NCBI RefSeq assembly: GCF_025751555.1
Contig: NZ_JAOWLB010000001.1
Coordinates: 62,001-126,000, forward strand
Direction of reading: 5' to 3'
DNA length: 64,000 bases
Source: Ruegeria aquimaris
GTDB taxonomy: Bacteria; Pseudomonadota; Alphaproteobacteria; Rhodobacterales; Rhodobacteraceae
A program made the translations under genes and the position numbers. The notes beneath the pieces were generated by a model. The model was not told the origin of the DNA. It saw only the letters and a program-made list of their open reading frames with translations, and did no database searches. This document shows positions 1 to 8,898 of this stretch, one piece after another. How positions within the stretch are numbered: position 1 is the first letter of the stretch; each line of letters starts with the position of its first letter.

Positions 1-122
1 CGCTGCCGGTGCTGCTGCTGATCTTCGCCGCCCTGTCGCTCGCCGCCTGGCTGATCCTGCGCCGGACATTCGCCCTGCCCCATGGCCAGGTGAAACGCTT
101 CAAGGACGACATCAACGGCTGA
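1..122 (+). CDS. C-terminal fragment of an unidentified membrane protein
   Basis: The reading frame whose codons start at base 3 is open from the left edge and stops with TGA at 120-122, giving the last 39 residues of a protein that begins outside the window. These residues form one hydrophobic helix rich in Leu and Ala, followed by a short polar tail (HGQVKRFKDDING). That is typical of the last transmembrane helix and cytoplasmic tail of a transporter or other integral membrane protein. The fragment is too short to name a family. Confidence 0.5.
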   Translation, partial: LPVLLLIFAALSLAAWLILRRTFALPHGQVKRFKDDING

Positions 123-164
123 GCCCGGACTGGAACGGTCACAGATTCCGCCCGCACCCCGCGC

Positions 165-2009
165 CTATTGATATCCCGCCTTGCGCAACCCTTCCGCAAG
201 GCGGTTCCAGTCTTCTGCGCGCCGGAACGGCAGATAGAGCTTCAGCCCGTCGACGGTTGTCCGTGTCCGGTTGGCCAGCCGCGCGGCATTCGCCGCGTCC
301 TGCCGGTCCAATTGGCCATAGGCGGCCGCCAGCCAGTACAACGGAACTCCCTGATTGACCGGGTCCCGTGCGCGAGTGCGTTCCAGCGCGTCAACCGCCT
401 CTTCATATCGCCGCAATTGAAACAATGCGATGCCCTTCGCCAGAAGGTAATCGGCCGGGTAAAGAGGTTCGAGGACCATTGCCGTTTCAATGGCCTCCAG
501 CCCCTCTGCCGCGCGCCCGTCCAACACCAGCGCAAAACTCAGGACCGCATGGCCTTCGGGGTCTCCCGGTTCCAGCGCAACCGCCGCCTGCGCCGAACGC
601 AGCATGTCCTTCTGGCGGCCATTCAGCCGGTGAATCTGCGCCGCAACCTGATGGGCCAGACCTGTCGGATGCAGCAAAGCCTTCTCCAGGCTGCTTTCGG
701 ACAGCACCATCAGGGCTCGACGCTGCTCCATTTCATACCCCAAAAGACCGCCTCTGAACGTCTCCCATGCTTGAAAGTAGGTGGCCGCCAGCGCGGCATG
801 GGCGCGTCCGTAATCCGGATCAAGCTCCAACGCCCGTTCAAACAACGGGATCGCCGCCTGCAAACCGGCCGGAGTGGACTGCTTGTAGTGCCCCCAGCCC
901 TCCAGAAACGCATCGAATGCCCGGGCATTGCCGGTTTCGCCGGTGGACGCGGTCTTGCCGTTCTGAGGATAGGCCAGTTTCAAAGCTCCCAGCACAGCGT
1001 CGGACACACCGTCCATGAACGCCAGAACATCCTCGGGCGTGCCGTCGTACCGTTCAGCCCAGACATGCCCGCCGGTACCGGCGTCGACAAGTTGCACATT
1101 GATCCGAAGAGTCTCGCCCACCCGTCGGACGCTGCCCTCGATCACATAGGCCACCTTCAGCCTGCGCGCCACCTCGACCGGGTCACGCGCCGTTTCCGCC
1201 GAAGCAAAGGCCGAGTTGCGGGCGATAACAAACAGCCCCGGATGCCGTGACAGGTCCGTGGTCAGATCTTCGCTCAAACCGTCGGCAAACCAATCCTGCG
1301 AGGGGTCGCCGCTCAGGTTGTCCAGCGGCAAAACCGCCAGCGATGGTTTGTCCGAGGCAATGTCTGTCGGTGCTCGCGTCACCGAGGAATAGACCATCCA
1401 GACCGCAACCGCCAACACGGCCACCGCCGCACTGAGCCCGACCAGCAACGGCCAGCGCCGTCGCCCCCTGCCCGTCACCGAACCACCCGTCGCCGCGCCG
1501 GGCACGACCCGATAGACACGGACCGGCGTTGCGATATTCTTCAGCCGCCTCTCCCCCAGCGGTTCGTAATGGGCATCGACATTCGATTTCAGCAGGTCAA
1601 AGACGGGGCCCGAAACCACGATGCCGCCGGGGTCGGCCATTTGCTCCAGCCGGGCCGCGATGTTCACCCCATCGCCATAGACATCGCCCTCGTCAAAGAT
1701 CACATCACCCAGGTTGACCGCCACGCGGTAACGGATCCGGCGGTCCTCCGGTTGGCCCTGCTCGCGCGCCGTGACCTGGCGCTGGAGGGTCAGCGCGCAT
1801 TGCACGGCAGCCACGACCGAGGAGAATTCGGCAATCAGCCCGTCACCGGTCAGTTTGACAACCTGTCCCCGGAACTGTTCGATCAGCGGATCGATCAGGT
1901 CGAGCCGATAGGCTTTCTGCCGCTCAAGCGTGCCGATCTCGTCGGCTTCGACGAGGCGGCTGAACCCGACCATGTCAGCAGCAAGAATGGCAGCGATCCG
2001 TCTTTCCAT
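165..2009 (-). CDS. Class III adenylate cyclase / TolB-like / TPR signalling protein
   Basis: A 614-residue protein. Residues 1-170 are a class III nucleotide cyclase domain, with the metal-binding aspartates visible in AADMVGFS (Asp12) and LTGDG (Asp56) and the conserved GDVYGDGVNIAARLE segment. A single transmembrane helix lies at about 186-207. It is followed by a TolB/FlgO-like domain (KPSLAVLPLDNLSGD...) at about 222-340 and then tetratricopeptide repeats to the end. This architecture is common in alphaproteobacterial cyclases of unknown trigger. The cyclase is predicted to be cytoplasmic and the TolB/TPR part periplasmic. It is a single gene convergent with the fragment on its left. Nucleotide specificity (cAMP or cGMP) cannot be read with certainty. 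Confidence 0.9.
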   Translation of the reverse strand: MERRIAAILAADMVGFSRLVEADEIGTLERQKAYRLDLIDPLIEQFRGQVVKLTGDGLIAEFSSVVAAVQCALTLQRQVTAREQGQPEDRRIRYRVAVNLGDVIFDEGDVYGDGVNIAARLEQMADPGGIVVSGPVFDLLKSNVDAHYEPLGERRLKNIATPVRVYRVVPGAATGGSVTGRGRRRWPLLVGLSAAVAVLAVAVWMVYSSVTRAPTDIASDKPSLAVLPLDNLSGDPSQDWFADGLSEDLTTDLSRHPGLFVIARNSAFASAETARDPVEVARRLKVAYVIEGSVRRVGETLRINVQLVDAGTGGHVWAERYDGTPEDVLAFMDGVSDAVLGALKLAYPQNGKTASTGETGNARAFDAFLEGWGHYKQSTPAGLQAAIPLFERALELDPDYGRAHAALAATYFQAWETFRGGLLGYEMEQRRALMVLSESSLEKALLHPTGLAHQVAAQIHRLNGRQKDMLRSAQAAVALEPGDPEGHAVLSFALVLDGRAAEGLEAIETAMVLEPLYPADYLLAKGIALFQLRRYEEAVDALERTRARDPVNQGVPLYWLAAAYGQLDRQDAANAARLANRTRTTVDGLKLYLPFRRAEDWNRLAEGLRKAGYQ

Positions 2010-2067
2010 GCGCCCCTCTGTTGCCTGATCCTAGCAGACCGAACGGCCGCAATCGACCTGGATCGCA

Positions 2068-2117
2068 GGGTACAAAACGGTCAATCGCCGCTGTCAGGGG
2101 GGTACAAAACGGTCAAT
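2068..2117. repeat. Two 18-bp direct repeats upstream of the cyclase gene
   Basis: The sequence GGGTACAAAACGGTCAAT occurs at 2068-2085 and again, identically, at 2100-2117, a 32-bp period (about three helical turns). On the minus strand each copy reads ATTGACCGTTTTGTACCC and lies 59-108 bp upstream of the cyclase start. The spacing on one face of the helix suggests a pair of operator sites, but no regulator can be assigned. A 14-bp GC palindrome (2128-2141) lies next to the repeats, toward comE. Confidence 0.6.
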
Positions 2118-2157
2118 TCGGGAGGAACGCGGCGCGCCGCGCCGCGATCCTAGCCTG

Positions 2158-2712
2158 TCAGGCGCGGACAGCCTTCATGAATCTGTCGCGGATGATGACG
2201 GGGTCCATGGTGATGACCGGCATCTTGGCATTGCCGCTGTCGCATTTCACCACCAGCACCGTGGCTTGCCCGCCCTCGATCGCCGCTTGCAGCGCCGGGC
2301 CGGTGTCAACGTCCTGAACAACAACGACATTGTCGCAGCCCGCCGCCCGCGCCATCCCGGCCAGGTCGGTCTTCTTGCCGGTATAGGTCGGCTGGTCCCC
2401 GGTCGAGCCATAAGAGCCGTTGTCGATGATCATCAGGATATAGTTGCCGGGCGCGTTGTTGCCGATCGTCGGCAGGGTACCCAGGTTGGTCAGCACCGAG
2501 CCATCCCCATCAATCACGATCACCGTCTTGGGCTGCGCCAGCGCCAGCCCCAGCCCGATGGAAGAGGCCAGCCCCATCGTGCCCAGCATGTAGAAATTGC
2601 TGGGCTGGTCATCGATCGCATGCAGCTCCTGGCTGGGAATGCCGATGTTGCAGACCACCAGCTGGTCCCGCAGGATGGGCGCGATCTCGCGCAGGATTTC
2701 GGAACGGATCAT
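2158..2712 (-). CDS. comE: Sulfopyruvate decarboxylase, beta subunit (ComE-like)
   Basis: A 184-residue TPP-binding protein, about the usual length for ComE. The thiamine diphosphate motif is visible as GDG (69-71) followed by the asparagine motif at about Asn98 (IDNGSYGSTG). With ComD it forms the TPP enzyme that decarboxylates 3-sulfopyruvate to sulfoacetaldehyde, an intermediate of sulfolactate/cysteate breakdown. The ATG at 2712 overlaps the comD stop as ATGA, so the two are translationally coupled. The frame stays open upstream to 3054, but that extension runs through comD and is not coding. A phosphonopyruvate decarboxylase-like specificity is the main alternative. Confidence 0.85.
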   Translation of the reverse strand: MIRSEILREIAPILRDQLVVCNIGIPSQELHAIDDQPSNFYMLGTMGLASSIGLGLALAQPKTVIVIDGDGSVLTNLGTLPTIGNNAPGNYILMIIDNGSYGSTGDQPTYTGKKTDLAGMARAAGCDNVVVVQDVDTGPALQAAIEGGQATVLVVKCDSGNAKMPVITMDPVIIRDRFMKAVRA

Positions 2713-3215
2713 TGGTCGCCATAGCCTCCCCAGAAATTGGCGTCGGTCAGGATCGCCACGGGCTTCGAGCACATGAAGGTGTATTTCAGGATCATGTCGA
2801 GCTCCTCGACATCGCTTTGCCGGTGAAAATGGTAGGTGGGGATGTTCAGCTGCGCCAGCAGCGCCTTGGTATGCACCGCCATCTCGACCTGGCAGGCCAC
2901 CGGCTCGCGCAGCTCGCCCCGGTACGAGATCAGCATCGGCAAGGGCATCCGGTAATACTGGATCAGCGTGGCCAGCGTGTTGATGGTGACGCCGATGGCC
3001 GTGTTCTGCATGATGATGGCCGGGCGCTTGCCACCCATCCATGCACCGGCGCAAAGCCCCATGCCCTCGTCTTCCTTGTTGGACGGGATGTGAAAGATCC
3101 CCTCGCGCCGGTCCACCTCGTCAATCACACCCGCCAGCTGCTTGCAGGGCACTGTCGTCACAAATTCGATCCCGTTGGCCACAAGATCGTCCACTATCCT
3201 CGCGTCTATCGACAC
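2709..3215 (-). CDS. comD: Sulfopyruvate decarboxylase, alpha subunit (ComD-like)
   Basis: A 168-residue protein carrying the pyrimidine-binding half of the TPP enzyme. It has a PCKQL segment near the N-terminus and the activating glutamate in the NKEDEG motif (Glu48 from this start). I chose the GTG at 3215 because AAGGAG lies 8 bases before it. The in-frame ATG at 3236 would add seven residues and has no visible ribosome binding site. The gene overlaps comE by four bases. In the TRAP-linked arrangement seen here, imported C3-sulfonate would be oxidised to sulfopyruvate elsewhere and decarboxylated by ComDE. No sulfolactate dehydrogenase or sulfoacetaldehyde acetyltransferase is in the window. 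Confidence 0.85.
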   Translation of the reverse strand: MSIDARIVDDLVANGIEFVTTVPCKQLAGVIDEVDRREGIFHIPSNKEDEGMGLCAGAWMGGKRPAIIMQNTAIGVTINTLATLIQYYRMPLPMLISYRGELREPVACQVEMAVHTKALLAQLNIPTYHFHRQSDVEELDMILKYTFMCSKPVAILTDANFWGGYGDQ

Positions 3216-3342
3216 TGGCTTCTCTCCTTCACGCATGTGGCGGCGAAGCTAACGAAACGGACGGGCGGCACAAGCGCCCCCCGCCCGGTTTCGATCCGAT
3301 TTCAAACCCGCAATCCGCGTGTTTGGCTTTCCGACAACTGGT

Positions 3343-4752
3343 CTAGCCAGCCAATGACGGCAGCCACAAAACGATACCGGGAAAGGCCACCAGCAGCCCG
3401 ATTGTCACCGCATCGGCGATAAAGAACGGGGTCACACCCCGGAACACGTCCTGCACGCTCAGATCCGGGCGCACGCCCGCCACCACGAAACAATTGAGGC
3501 CGATGGGTGGGGTGATCAGGCAGAACTCGGCCATTTTCACCACCAGGATACCGAACCAGATCGCGCACATCGGTCCCGACATGCCGAATGCGCTGTCGGC
3601 GGCGCTGACCGCTTCGCCCCCGTTCAGTGCCATCACCGCCGGATAGACCACCGGCAGGGTCAACAGCAGCATGCCGATCGCATCCATGAACATGCCCAGC
3701 ACCGCATAGGCCAGAAGGATGCAGATCAGGATCAGCATGGGCGACATCGCAAGCGAGGTGATCCAGTCGGAAAACGCCCCCGGCAGGTCGGCAAAGCCCA
3801 GGAAGCGCACATAGATCAGCACCCCCCAGATGATGGTGAAGATCATCACCGTCAGCTTGGCGGTCTCCAGCAGCGCGCTCTTGAACTCGGCCCATTTCAT
3901 GCCGCGCAGCACGGCCATGCAGAACACCACGAAGGCCCCCAGCGCGCCGCCCTCGGTCGGTGTGCCCCAGGCGTCGCCGCCAAAGGGGTTGTAGACAAAG
4001 AAGATGATGATCACGACGACAAACACGATGGGCAGCGCGCCTGGCAGCGATGCAAACCGCTGCCGCCAGGTGAATCCGGTCACCGGCGGGCCCACCGATT
4101 TGAACACCACCGCAATGCCCACGATCAGCGCTACATAGATCACCGCGCTGAACGCACCGGGCACAAACCCCGCCAGCAACAGCTTGCCCACGTCCTGTTC
4201 GACGATGATCGCATAGATCACCAGGATCGCCGAGGGCGGGATCAGCGAGGCGAGCGTTCCCGCCGCCGCGACCACGCCGGCGGCAAAGCGCTTGTTATAG
4301 CCGATTGCCAGCATCTCGGGGATGGCGATGCGGGCAAACACCGCCGAGGTCGCGACCGAGGCGCCGGACACCGCCGCAAAGCCCGCGGTGGCAAACACGG
4401 TCGACACCGCCAACCCGCCCGGCACCCAGGCCATCCAGCGCTTGGCCGCCTCGAACAGCGCCCGCGTCAGCCCCGCATAGTAGGCCAGATAGCCGATCAG
4501 GATGAAGGTCGGGATCAGGCTCAGCGCCTGGCTTGCCACCTTGGAATGGGGCACCTGCCCCGCCGTCTTGACTGCCACGGTCAGCGCCCAGCCGAAATCC
4601 TCGGGGTCATAGCCCTTCTTGGACCAGAAGATCCAGACCAGCCCCACCAGACCGGCAAGGGCCGCGGCAAAGGCCACCCGCATACCCAGCACAACCATCA
4701 CCAGCAGCCCGCCGGTGACCCAGAGGCCGATGTCGATACTATCCATTGTCAT
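3343..4752 (-). CDS. TRAP transporter large permease, DctM family (sulfonate-linked system)
   Basis: About 469 residues with a dozen or more hydrophobic helices and the TRAP large-subunit signature, including GTLASLIPPSAILVIYA and a late LITPPIGLNCFVVAG segment. It forms the sodium-driven translocation channel with the DctQ subunit. The start at 4752 (MTMDSIDIG) overlaps the end of the dctQ gene; an ATG at 4746 is equally possible. A further in-frame start at 4797 would run deeper into dctQ with a non-membrane, arginine-rich leader and is rejected. It is the last gene of dctP-dctQ-dctM, with comDE downstream on the same strand, which suggests an organosulfonate substrate. Confidence 0.9.
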   Translation of the reverse strand: MTMDSIDIGLWVTGGLLVMVVLGMRVAFAAALAGLVGLVWIFWSKKGYDPEDFGWALTVAVKTAGQVPHSKVASQALSLIPTFILIGYLAYYAGLTRALFEAAKRWMAWVPGGLAVSTVFATAGFAAVSGASVATSAVFARIAIPEMLAIGYNKRFAAGVVAAAGTLASLIPPSAILVIYAIIVEQDVGKLLLAGFVPGAFSAVIYVALIVGIAVVFKSVGPPVTGFTWRQRFASLPGALPIVFVVVIIIFFVYNPFGGDAWGTPTEGGALGAFVVFCMAVLRGMKWAEFKSALLETAKLTVMIFTIIWGVLIYVRFLGFADLPGAFSDWITSLAMSPMLILICILLAYAVLGMFMDAIGMLLLTLPVVYPAVMALNGGEAVSAADSAFGMSGPMCAIWFGILVVKMAEFCLITPPIGLNCFVVAGVRPDLSVQDVFRGVTPFFIADAVTIGLLVAFPGIVLWLPSLAG

Positions 4753-5374
4753 GTCCCGCCAGTTGCTCGGCCTCGGCCGCCGCCTGGGCGGCGACATCCT
4801 GGATCAGCGGCACCGCCACCGGCGTCTCCAACCCCAGAACCAGCGCCCGGCCATAGCCCCAGACCTGAATCAAGAGCCGCAGGCACAGCACCGAAAACGC
4901 CACCGGCGCCAGCAATTTGGCGGGCCAGAGCGGGATGCCGATATCAATCGAGCTGTCGCGGCTCCACAGCGGCGCGCTCATGTCAAAGGCCCGCAGGAAA
5001 TGCGCCCAGCTGCCCCAGACCAGAAGCACCATCAACATCAGGATCAGCAGCACGGACACCAGTTCGAAGAACCACAGCGTCCGGCCCGACAGCCGCGACA
5101 CCAGCAGATCCATCCGGATATGGGTGCCGTCGCGCTGCACATAGGCGATGCCCATGAAGGCGATCAGCGGCATCGCCTGTTCGATCCAGTCGACATATCC
5201 CGGCAGCGGCGCATTGAACGCATTGCGCCCACCGACCGAAACCACCGCCAGCACCATCAGGGAAAACACCGCCAGACCGCTCAGCAGGGCCAGAAACCGC
5301 TCCAGCCGCAACAGGGCCCGATCCGCCCGGCTCAGCGGGCTGTCATCCTCCAATACGGATGCATGTCCTGCCAT
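4739..5374 (-). CDS. TRAP transporter small permease, DctQ family
   Basis: A 211-residue protein with four predicted transmembrane helices and the DctQ pattern: GGRNAFNAPLPGYVDWIEQA after the first helix, then RDGTHIRMDLLVSRLS. It is the membrane partner that links the binding protein to the large permease. It lies 72 bases after dctP and overlaps dctM. The C-terminal tail after the last helix is longer than usual (about 30 residues, Ala/Gln/Glu-rich) and probably cytoplasmic. Confidence 0.88.
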   Translation of the reverse strand: MAGHASVLEDDSPLSRADRALLRLERFLALLSGLAVFSLMVLAVVSVGGRNAFNAPLPGYVDWIEQAMPLIAFMGIAYVQRDGTHIRMDLLVSRLSGRTLWFFELVSVLLILMLMVLLVWGSWAHFLRAFDMSAPLWSRDSSIDIGIPLWPAKLLAPVAFSVLCLRLLIQVWGYGRALVLGLETPVAVPLIQDVAAQAAAEAEQLAGHDNG

Positions 5375-5446
5375 CGCAGAACTCCTCTCAAGTCAGTTCG
5401 GGGGCAAGAGCGGGCCAGGCGCCGTGGCGCCCGGCCCAAATGGAGC

Positions 5447-6460
5447 TTAGCTGCCTTGCGCCTGTTTCAGCGTTGCATGCACCAGATCCAGCAGTTCCTG
5501 CGCGGGCAGGCCCTGGGCGCTCATGTCCTCGACCCACTTGGCGCTGATCGGCCCGGCCACCTTGGCGCGGAACTCGGCCAGCACTTCGTCAGAGATCATC
5601 ACCTTTTCAACGCCCTTTTCGGCCAGCACGTCGTCCCATTTCTTGAGCAGCTCGCCATAGTTCGCAAGGTAATGCGCGATCGCCTCCTCGATCGAGCTGT
5701 CCAGCGCCGCGCGCTCGTCATCGCTCAGCGCCTCATAGGCATCGGTGTTCACCACCACCGGGCAATTCACCGTGCCCGGGTTCAGGTTGGCGGTCCACCA
5801 GTCGGCCTTGTTGATGGTGCCAAAGCTCAGATGCGCATGCTGGGCAAAGGCCACGGTGTCCACGACGCCCGATTCCATCGCGTTATAGGCCTCGGTCGCC
5901 GGGACCGAGGTCGGCACGCCGCCAACCGCCTTGAACGCCTCGCCCAGACCGCCGGTCGCACGCACCCGCATCCCCTCGTATTCGGCCAGCGTGTCGCGCG
6001 GATCGCCAGTGCCCACCAGGTTGTACTGCGGCATCGGCGAGGTCATCAGCAGCTTGGCGTTCCACTGCGCCATCTCCGCGGCCACCGCCGGGTGGGCATA
6101 GACCGCATTCGAAACCGCCACTTCCTCGGCCAGGGTGTTCACCCCCAGGAACGGCAGTTCCAGCACGGTGATGGCCCGGTTCTTGTCGGCATGATAGCCG
6201 GCACAGAACTGCGCCATTTCAAAGGCGCCAATCGAAATGCCGTCGAGGTTCTCTCTCGGCTTCGACAGACCGCCATAGCTGACGTTCATGGTGAAACTGC
6301 CGCCGGTCTTTTCGCTGACCAGCTCGGCCAGCTTCTCGATATGCTCGGTGAACGCGCGCCGCTTGCCCCAGACCGACACGTTCCATTCGGTGGCGCCCGC
6401 TTCGGCGACAAAAGCAACGGTCAGGGCGGCTGCGGCCGCTCCGCTCAACATCTTGTTCAT
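5447..6460 (-). CDS. TRAP transporter substrate-binding protein, DctP family
   Basis: A 337-residue periplasmic binding protein. The start at 6460 has an AGGGAGA ribosome site and gives a classic signal peptide (MNKMLSGAAAAALTVAFVAEAGA). An earlier in-frame start at 6541 would put 27 residues ahead of the signal peptide and is rejected. The mature part has DctP landmarks such as the MRVRATGGLGEAFKAVGG segment, whose arginine normally binds the substrate carboxylate, and a late VDTVAFAQHAHLSFG. First gene of the TRAP operon that leads to comDE, so a C3 sulfonate is a reasonable substrate guess. Confidence 0.9.
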   Translation of the reverse strand: MNKMLSGAAAAALTVAFVAEAGATEWNVSVWGKRRAFTEHIEKLAELVSEKTGGSFTMNVSYGGLSKPRENLDGISIGAFEMAQFCAGYHADKNRAITVLELPFLGVNTLAEEVAVSNAVYAHPAVAAEMAQWNAKLLMTSPMPQYNLVGTGDPRDTLAEYEGMRVRATGGLGEAFKAVGGVPTSVPATEAYNAMESGVVDTVAFAQHAHLSFGTINKADWWTANLNPGTVNCPVVVNTDAYEALSDDERAALDSSIEEAIAHYLANYGELLKKWDDVLAEKGVEKVMISDEVLAEFRAKVAGPISAKWVEDMSAQGLPAQELLDLVHATLKQAQGS

Positions 6461-6923
6461 GAATGTCTCTCCCTTTATGGCGGCCCGTCTTCGGCCGCTT
6501 GAGGTCAAGCTAGCGCCAACATACCGCCCTGCCAACCCCACAAGCCGCGAGTCGCTCGGCGCCGCAGCGCAGCAAGATTTCGCGACCCAGCCACTTGCCG
6601 AAACATTATGTCACACCCATTTCGGCAGGTCGCGCGCGCATACTCGCCCCTCGGCAGATCGGCGCAGGGACAATCCACGCGAAATTCGTTGACTCCGTCC
6701 CCTACGTTTTTATTGAATTTTTTGTGCAGTTTCGGCGCAAACATTTACAAATACTCCGATCTTGAAAAAGTTCTTTACAAGCAATTCGTTGAATTACAGT
6801 AATTTATTCCATTGTTTTCAGTTTGAGCTATGATCCGGACAGGGTTGGAAGCGGATCGACAACGCCCATGGGGATGGGTGAAAACGGTCGCAATGAAATC
6901 AGTGAGAGGGAGGAGCCTTTTCC
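6461..6923. other. Divergent intergenic region between TRAP operon and acs
   Basis: No credible gene in 463 bases. The half near the TRAP operon contains an inverted repeat (6596-6627). From about 6700 to 6835 the sequence turns AT-rich, unlike its surroundings, with a possible -10 hexamer TATGAT at 6829-6834 for acs. The acs ribosome site (GGGAGGAG) sits just before 6924. Promoters for both directions are expected here, but I cannot fix their transcription starts. Confidence 0.5.
6596..6627. promoter_or_regulatory. Inverted repeat TGCCGAAA-N16-TTTCGGCA, candidate operator
   Basis: Perfect 8-bp arms at 6596-6603 and 6620-6627 are separated by 16 bases. The spacer contains CATAAT on the minus strand, a fair -10 element for the TRAP-comDE operon that starts at 6460. 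A repeat that brackets a -10 box is a common repressor arrangement. The protein that would bind is unknown, and the -35 is weak. Confidence 0.4.
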
Positions 6924-8888
6924 ATGTCACCAGCAGCTCAGACCGAGACCAAGCTCTTTGCGCCGTCCGCCGACACCGTGGCGCGCGCGCATGTGAATGC
7001 GGAAACCTATGACCGGATGTATGCCGCCTCGCTGGCCGATCCCGAAGGGTTCTGGGCCGAGCAGGGCAAGCGGGTCGACTGGATCAAGCCCTTCACCCAG
7101 GTCAAGGACGTCAATTACAACTTCGGCGAGGTCTCGATCAACTGGTATGCCGACGGCACGCTGAACGTCGCGGCCAACTGTATCGACCGTCACCTGGCGA
7201 CCCGGGGCGACCAGACCGCGATCATCTGGGAACCGGACTCGCCCACTGAGCCCGCCAAGCACATCACCTACAAGGAACTGCATGGCTCGGTCTGCCGCAT
7301 GGCCAACATTCTGGAGAGCCTGGGCGTGCGCAAGGGCGACCGCGTGGTGATCTACCTGCCGATGATCCCCGAGGCGGCCTATGCCATGCTGGCCTGCGCC
7401 CGCATCGGCGCCATCCATTCCATCGTCTTCGCCGGTTTCTCGCCCGACGCGCTGGCGGCCCGGGTCAACGGCTGCGACGCCAAGGTGGTGATCACCGCCG
7501 ACGAGGCGCCGCGCGGTGGCCGCAAGACGCCGCTGAAATCCAATGCCGACGCGGCCCTGCTGCATTGCAAGGACAGCGTCAAATGCCTGGTGGTCAAGCG
7601 CACCGGCGGCCAGACCACCTGGATCGCCGACCGCGACTATGACTATAACGAGATGGCGCTCGAGGCGTCGGATTACTGCGCGCCTGCAGAAATGGGCGCC
7701 GAGGATCCGCTCTTCATCCTCTACACCTCCGGCTCGACCGGCCAGCCCAAGGGCGTGGTGCATACCACCGGCGGCTATCTGGTCTATGCCGCGATGACGC
7801 ATGAGATCACCTTCGACTATCACGACGGTGACATCTACTGGTGCACCGCCGATGTGGGCTGGGTCACCGGCCACAGCTATATCGTCTATGGCCCGCTGGC
7901 CAATGGCGCCACCACGCTGATGTTCGAGGGCGTGCCGACCTATCCCGATGCGGGCCGCTTCTGGGAGGTCTGCGCCAAGCACAAGGTCAACCAGTTCTAC
8001 ACCGCCCCCACCGCCATCCGCGCGCTGATGGGTCAGGGCACCAGCTTTGTCGAAAAGCACGACCTGAGCGACCTGCGCCTGTTGGGCACCGTGGGCGAGC
8101 CGATCAACCCCGAGGCCTGGAACTGGTACAATGACGTGGTCGGCAAGGGCAAATGCCCGATCGTGGACACCTGGTGGCAGACCGAGACCGGCGGCCACCT
8201 GATGACGCCGCTGCCGGGGGCGCACGCGACCAAGCCGGGCTCGGCGATGAAACCCTTCTTCGGCATCCAGCCGGTGGTGCTCGACCCGCAATCGGGTGTC
8301 GAGATCAGCGGCAACGGGGTCGAGGGCGTGCTCTGCATCAAGGACAGCTGGCCGGGCCAGATGCGCACCGTCTGGGGCGATCACGAGCGGTTCCAGAAGA
8401 CCTATTTCGCCGATTACAAGGGCTATTACTTCACCGGTGACGGCTGCCGCCGCGATGCCGACGGCGACTACTGGATCACCGGCCGCGTCGATGACGTGAT
8501 CAACGTCTCGGGTCACCGCATGGGCACCGCCGAGGTCGAAAGCGCGCTGGTCGCCCATGCGGCCGTGGCCGAGGCCGCCGTGGTGGGTTACCCGCACGAG
8601 ATCAAGGGCCAGGGCATCTATTGCTACGTCACCCTGATGAACGACCGCGAGCCTTCGGACGAGCTGATGAAGGAGCTGCGCACCTGGGTGCGCACCGAAA
8701 TCGGCCCGATCGCCAGCCCGGACGTGATCCAGTGGGCACCGGGCCTGCCCAAGACCCGCTCGGGCAAGATCATGCGCCGCATCCTGCGCAAGATCGCCGA
8801 GAACGACTTTGGCTCGCTGGGCGACACCTCGACCCTGGCCGACCCTTCGGTGGTCGACGACCTGATCGCCAACCGGGCCAACAAATAA
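6924..8888 (+). CDS. acsA: Acetyl-CoA synthetase (AMP-forming)
   Basis: A 654-residue member of the ANL adenylate-forming family, normal length for Acs. It converts acetate, ATP and CoA to acetyl-CoA, AMP and PPi in the cytoplasm. Visible motifs are the P-loop-like [14 protein letters not shown], the [10 protein letters not shown] segment (acetate pocket/adenylate), [20 protein letters not shown], and the C-terminal [11 protein letters not shown] with the catalytic lysine that is usually controlled by acetylation. The start follows GGGAGGAG. An adenylate kinase follows directly and a sodium:solute symporter lies next, so acetate uptake, activation and AMP recycling are grouped. Confidence 0.96.
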   Translation: MSPAAQTETKLFAPSADTVARAHVNAETYDRMYAASLADPEGFWAEQGKRVDWIKPFTQVKDVNYNFGEVSINWYADGTLNVAANCIDRHLATRGDQTAIIWEPDSPTEPAKHITYKELHGSVCRMANILESLGVRKGDRVVIYLPMIPEAAYAMLACARIGAIHSIVFAGFSPDALAARVNGCDAKVVITADEAPRGGRKTPLKSNADAALLHCKDSVKCLVVKRTGGQTTWIADRDYDYNEMALEASDYCAPAEMGAEDPLFILYTSGSTGQPKGVVHTTGGYLVYAAMTHEITFDYHDGDIYWCTADVGWVTGHSYIVYGPLANGATTLMFEGVPTYPDAGRFWEVCAKHKVNQFYTAPTAIRALMGQGTSFVEKHDLSDLRLLGTVGEPINPEAWNWYNDVVGKGKCPIVDTWWQTETGGHLMTPLPGAHATKPGSAMKPFFGIQPVVLDPQSGVEISGNGVEGVLCIKDSWPGQMRTVWGDHERFQKTYFADYKGYYFTGDGCRRDADGDYWITGRVDDVINVSGHRMGTAEVESALVAHAAVAEAAVVGYPHEIKGQGIYCYVTLMNDREPSDELMKELRTWVRTEIGPIASPDVIQWAPGLPKTRSGKIMRRILRKIAENDFGSLGDTSTLADPSVVDDLIANRANK

Positions 8889-8898
8889 GGGGATGGAC

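Noticed and set aside
2158-3054. Long form of ComE starting at 3054
   Set aside because: The extra 114 residues lie inside comD in another frame and are low in complexity. ATG 2712 overlaps the comD stop and gives the family length.
4619-6502. Plus-strand 627-residue frame across the TRAP genes
   Set aside because: It is antisense to clear dctQ and dctP genes and is very rich in Arg, Gln and His, as expected from the reverse frame of GC-rich coding DNA.
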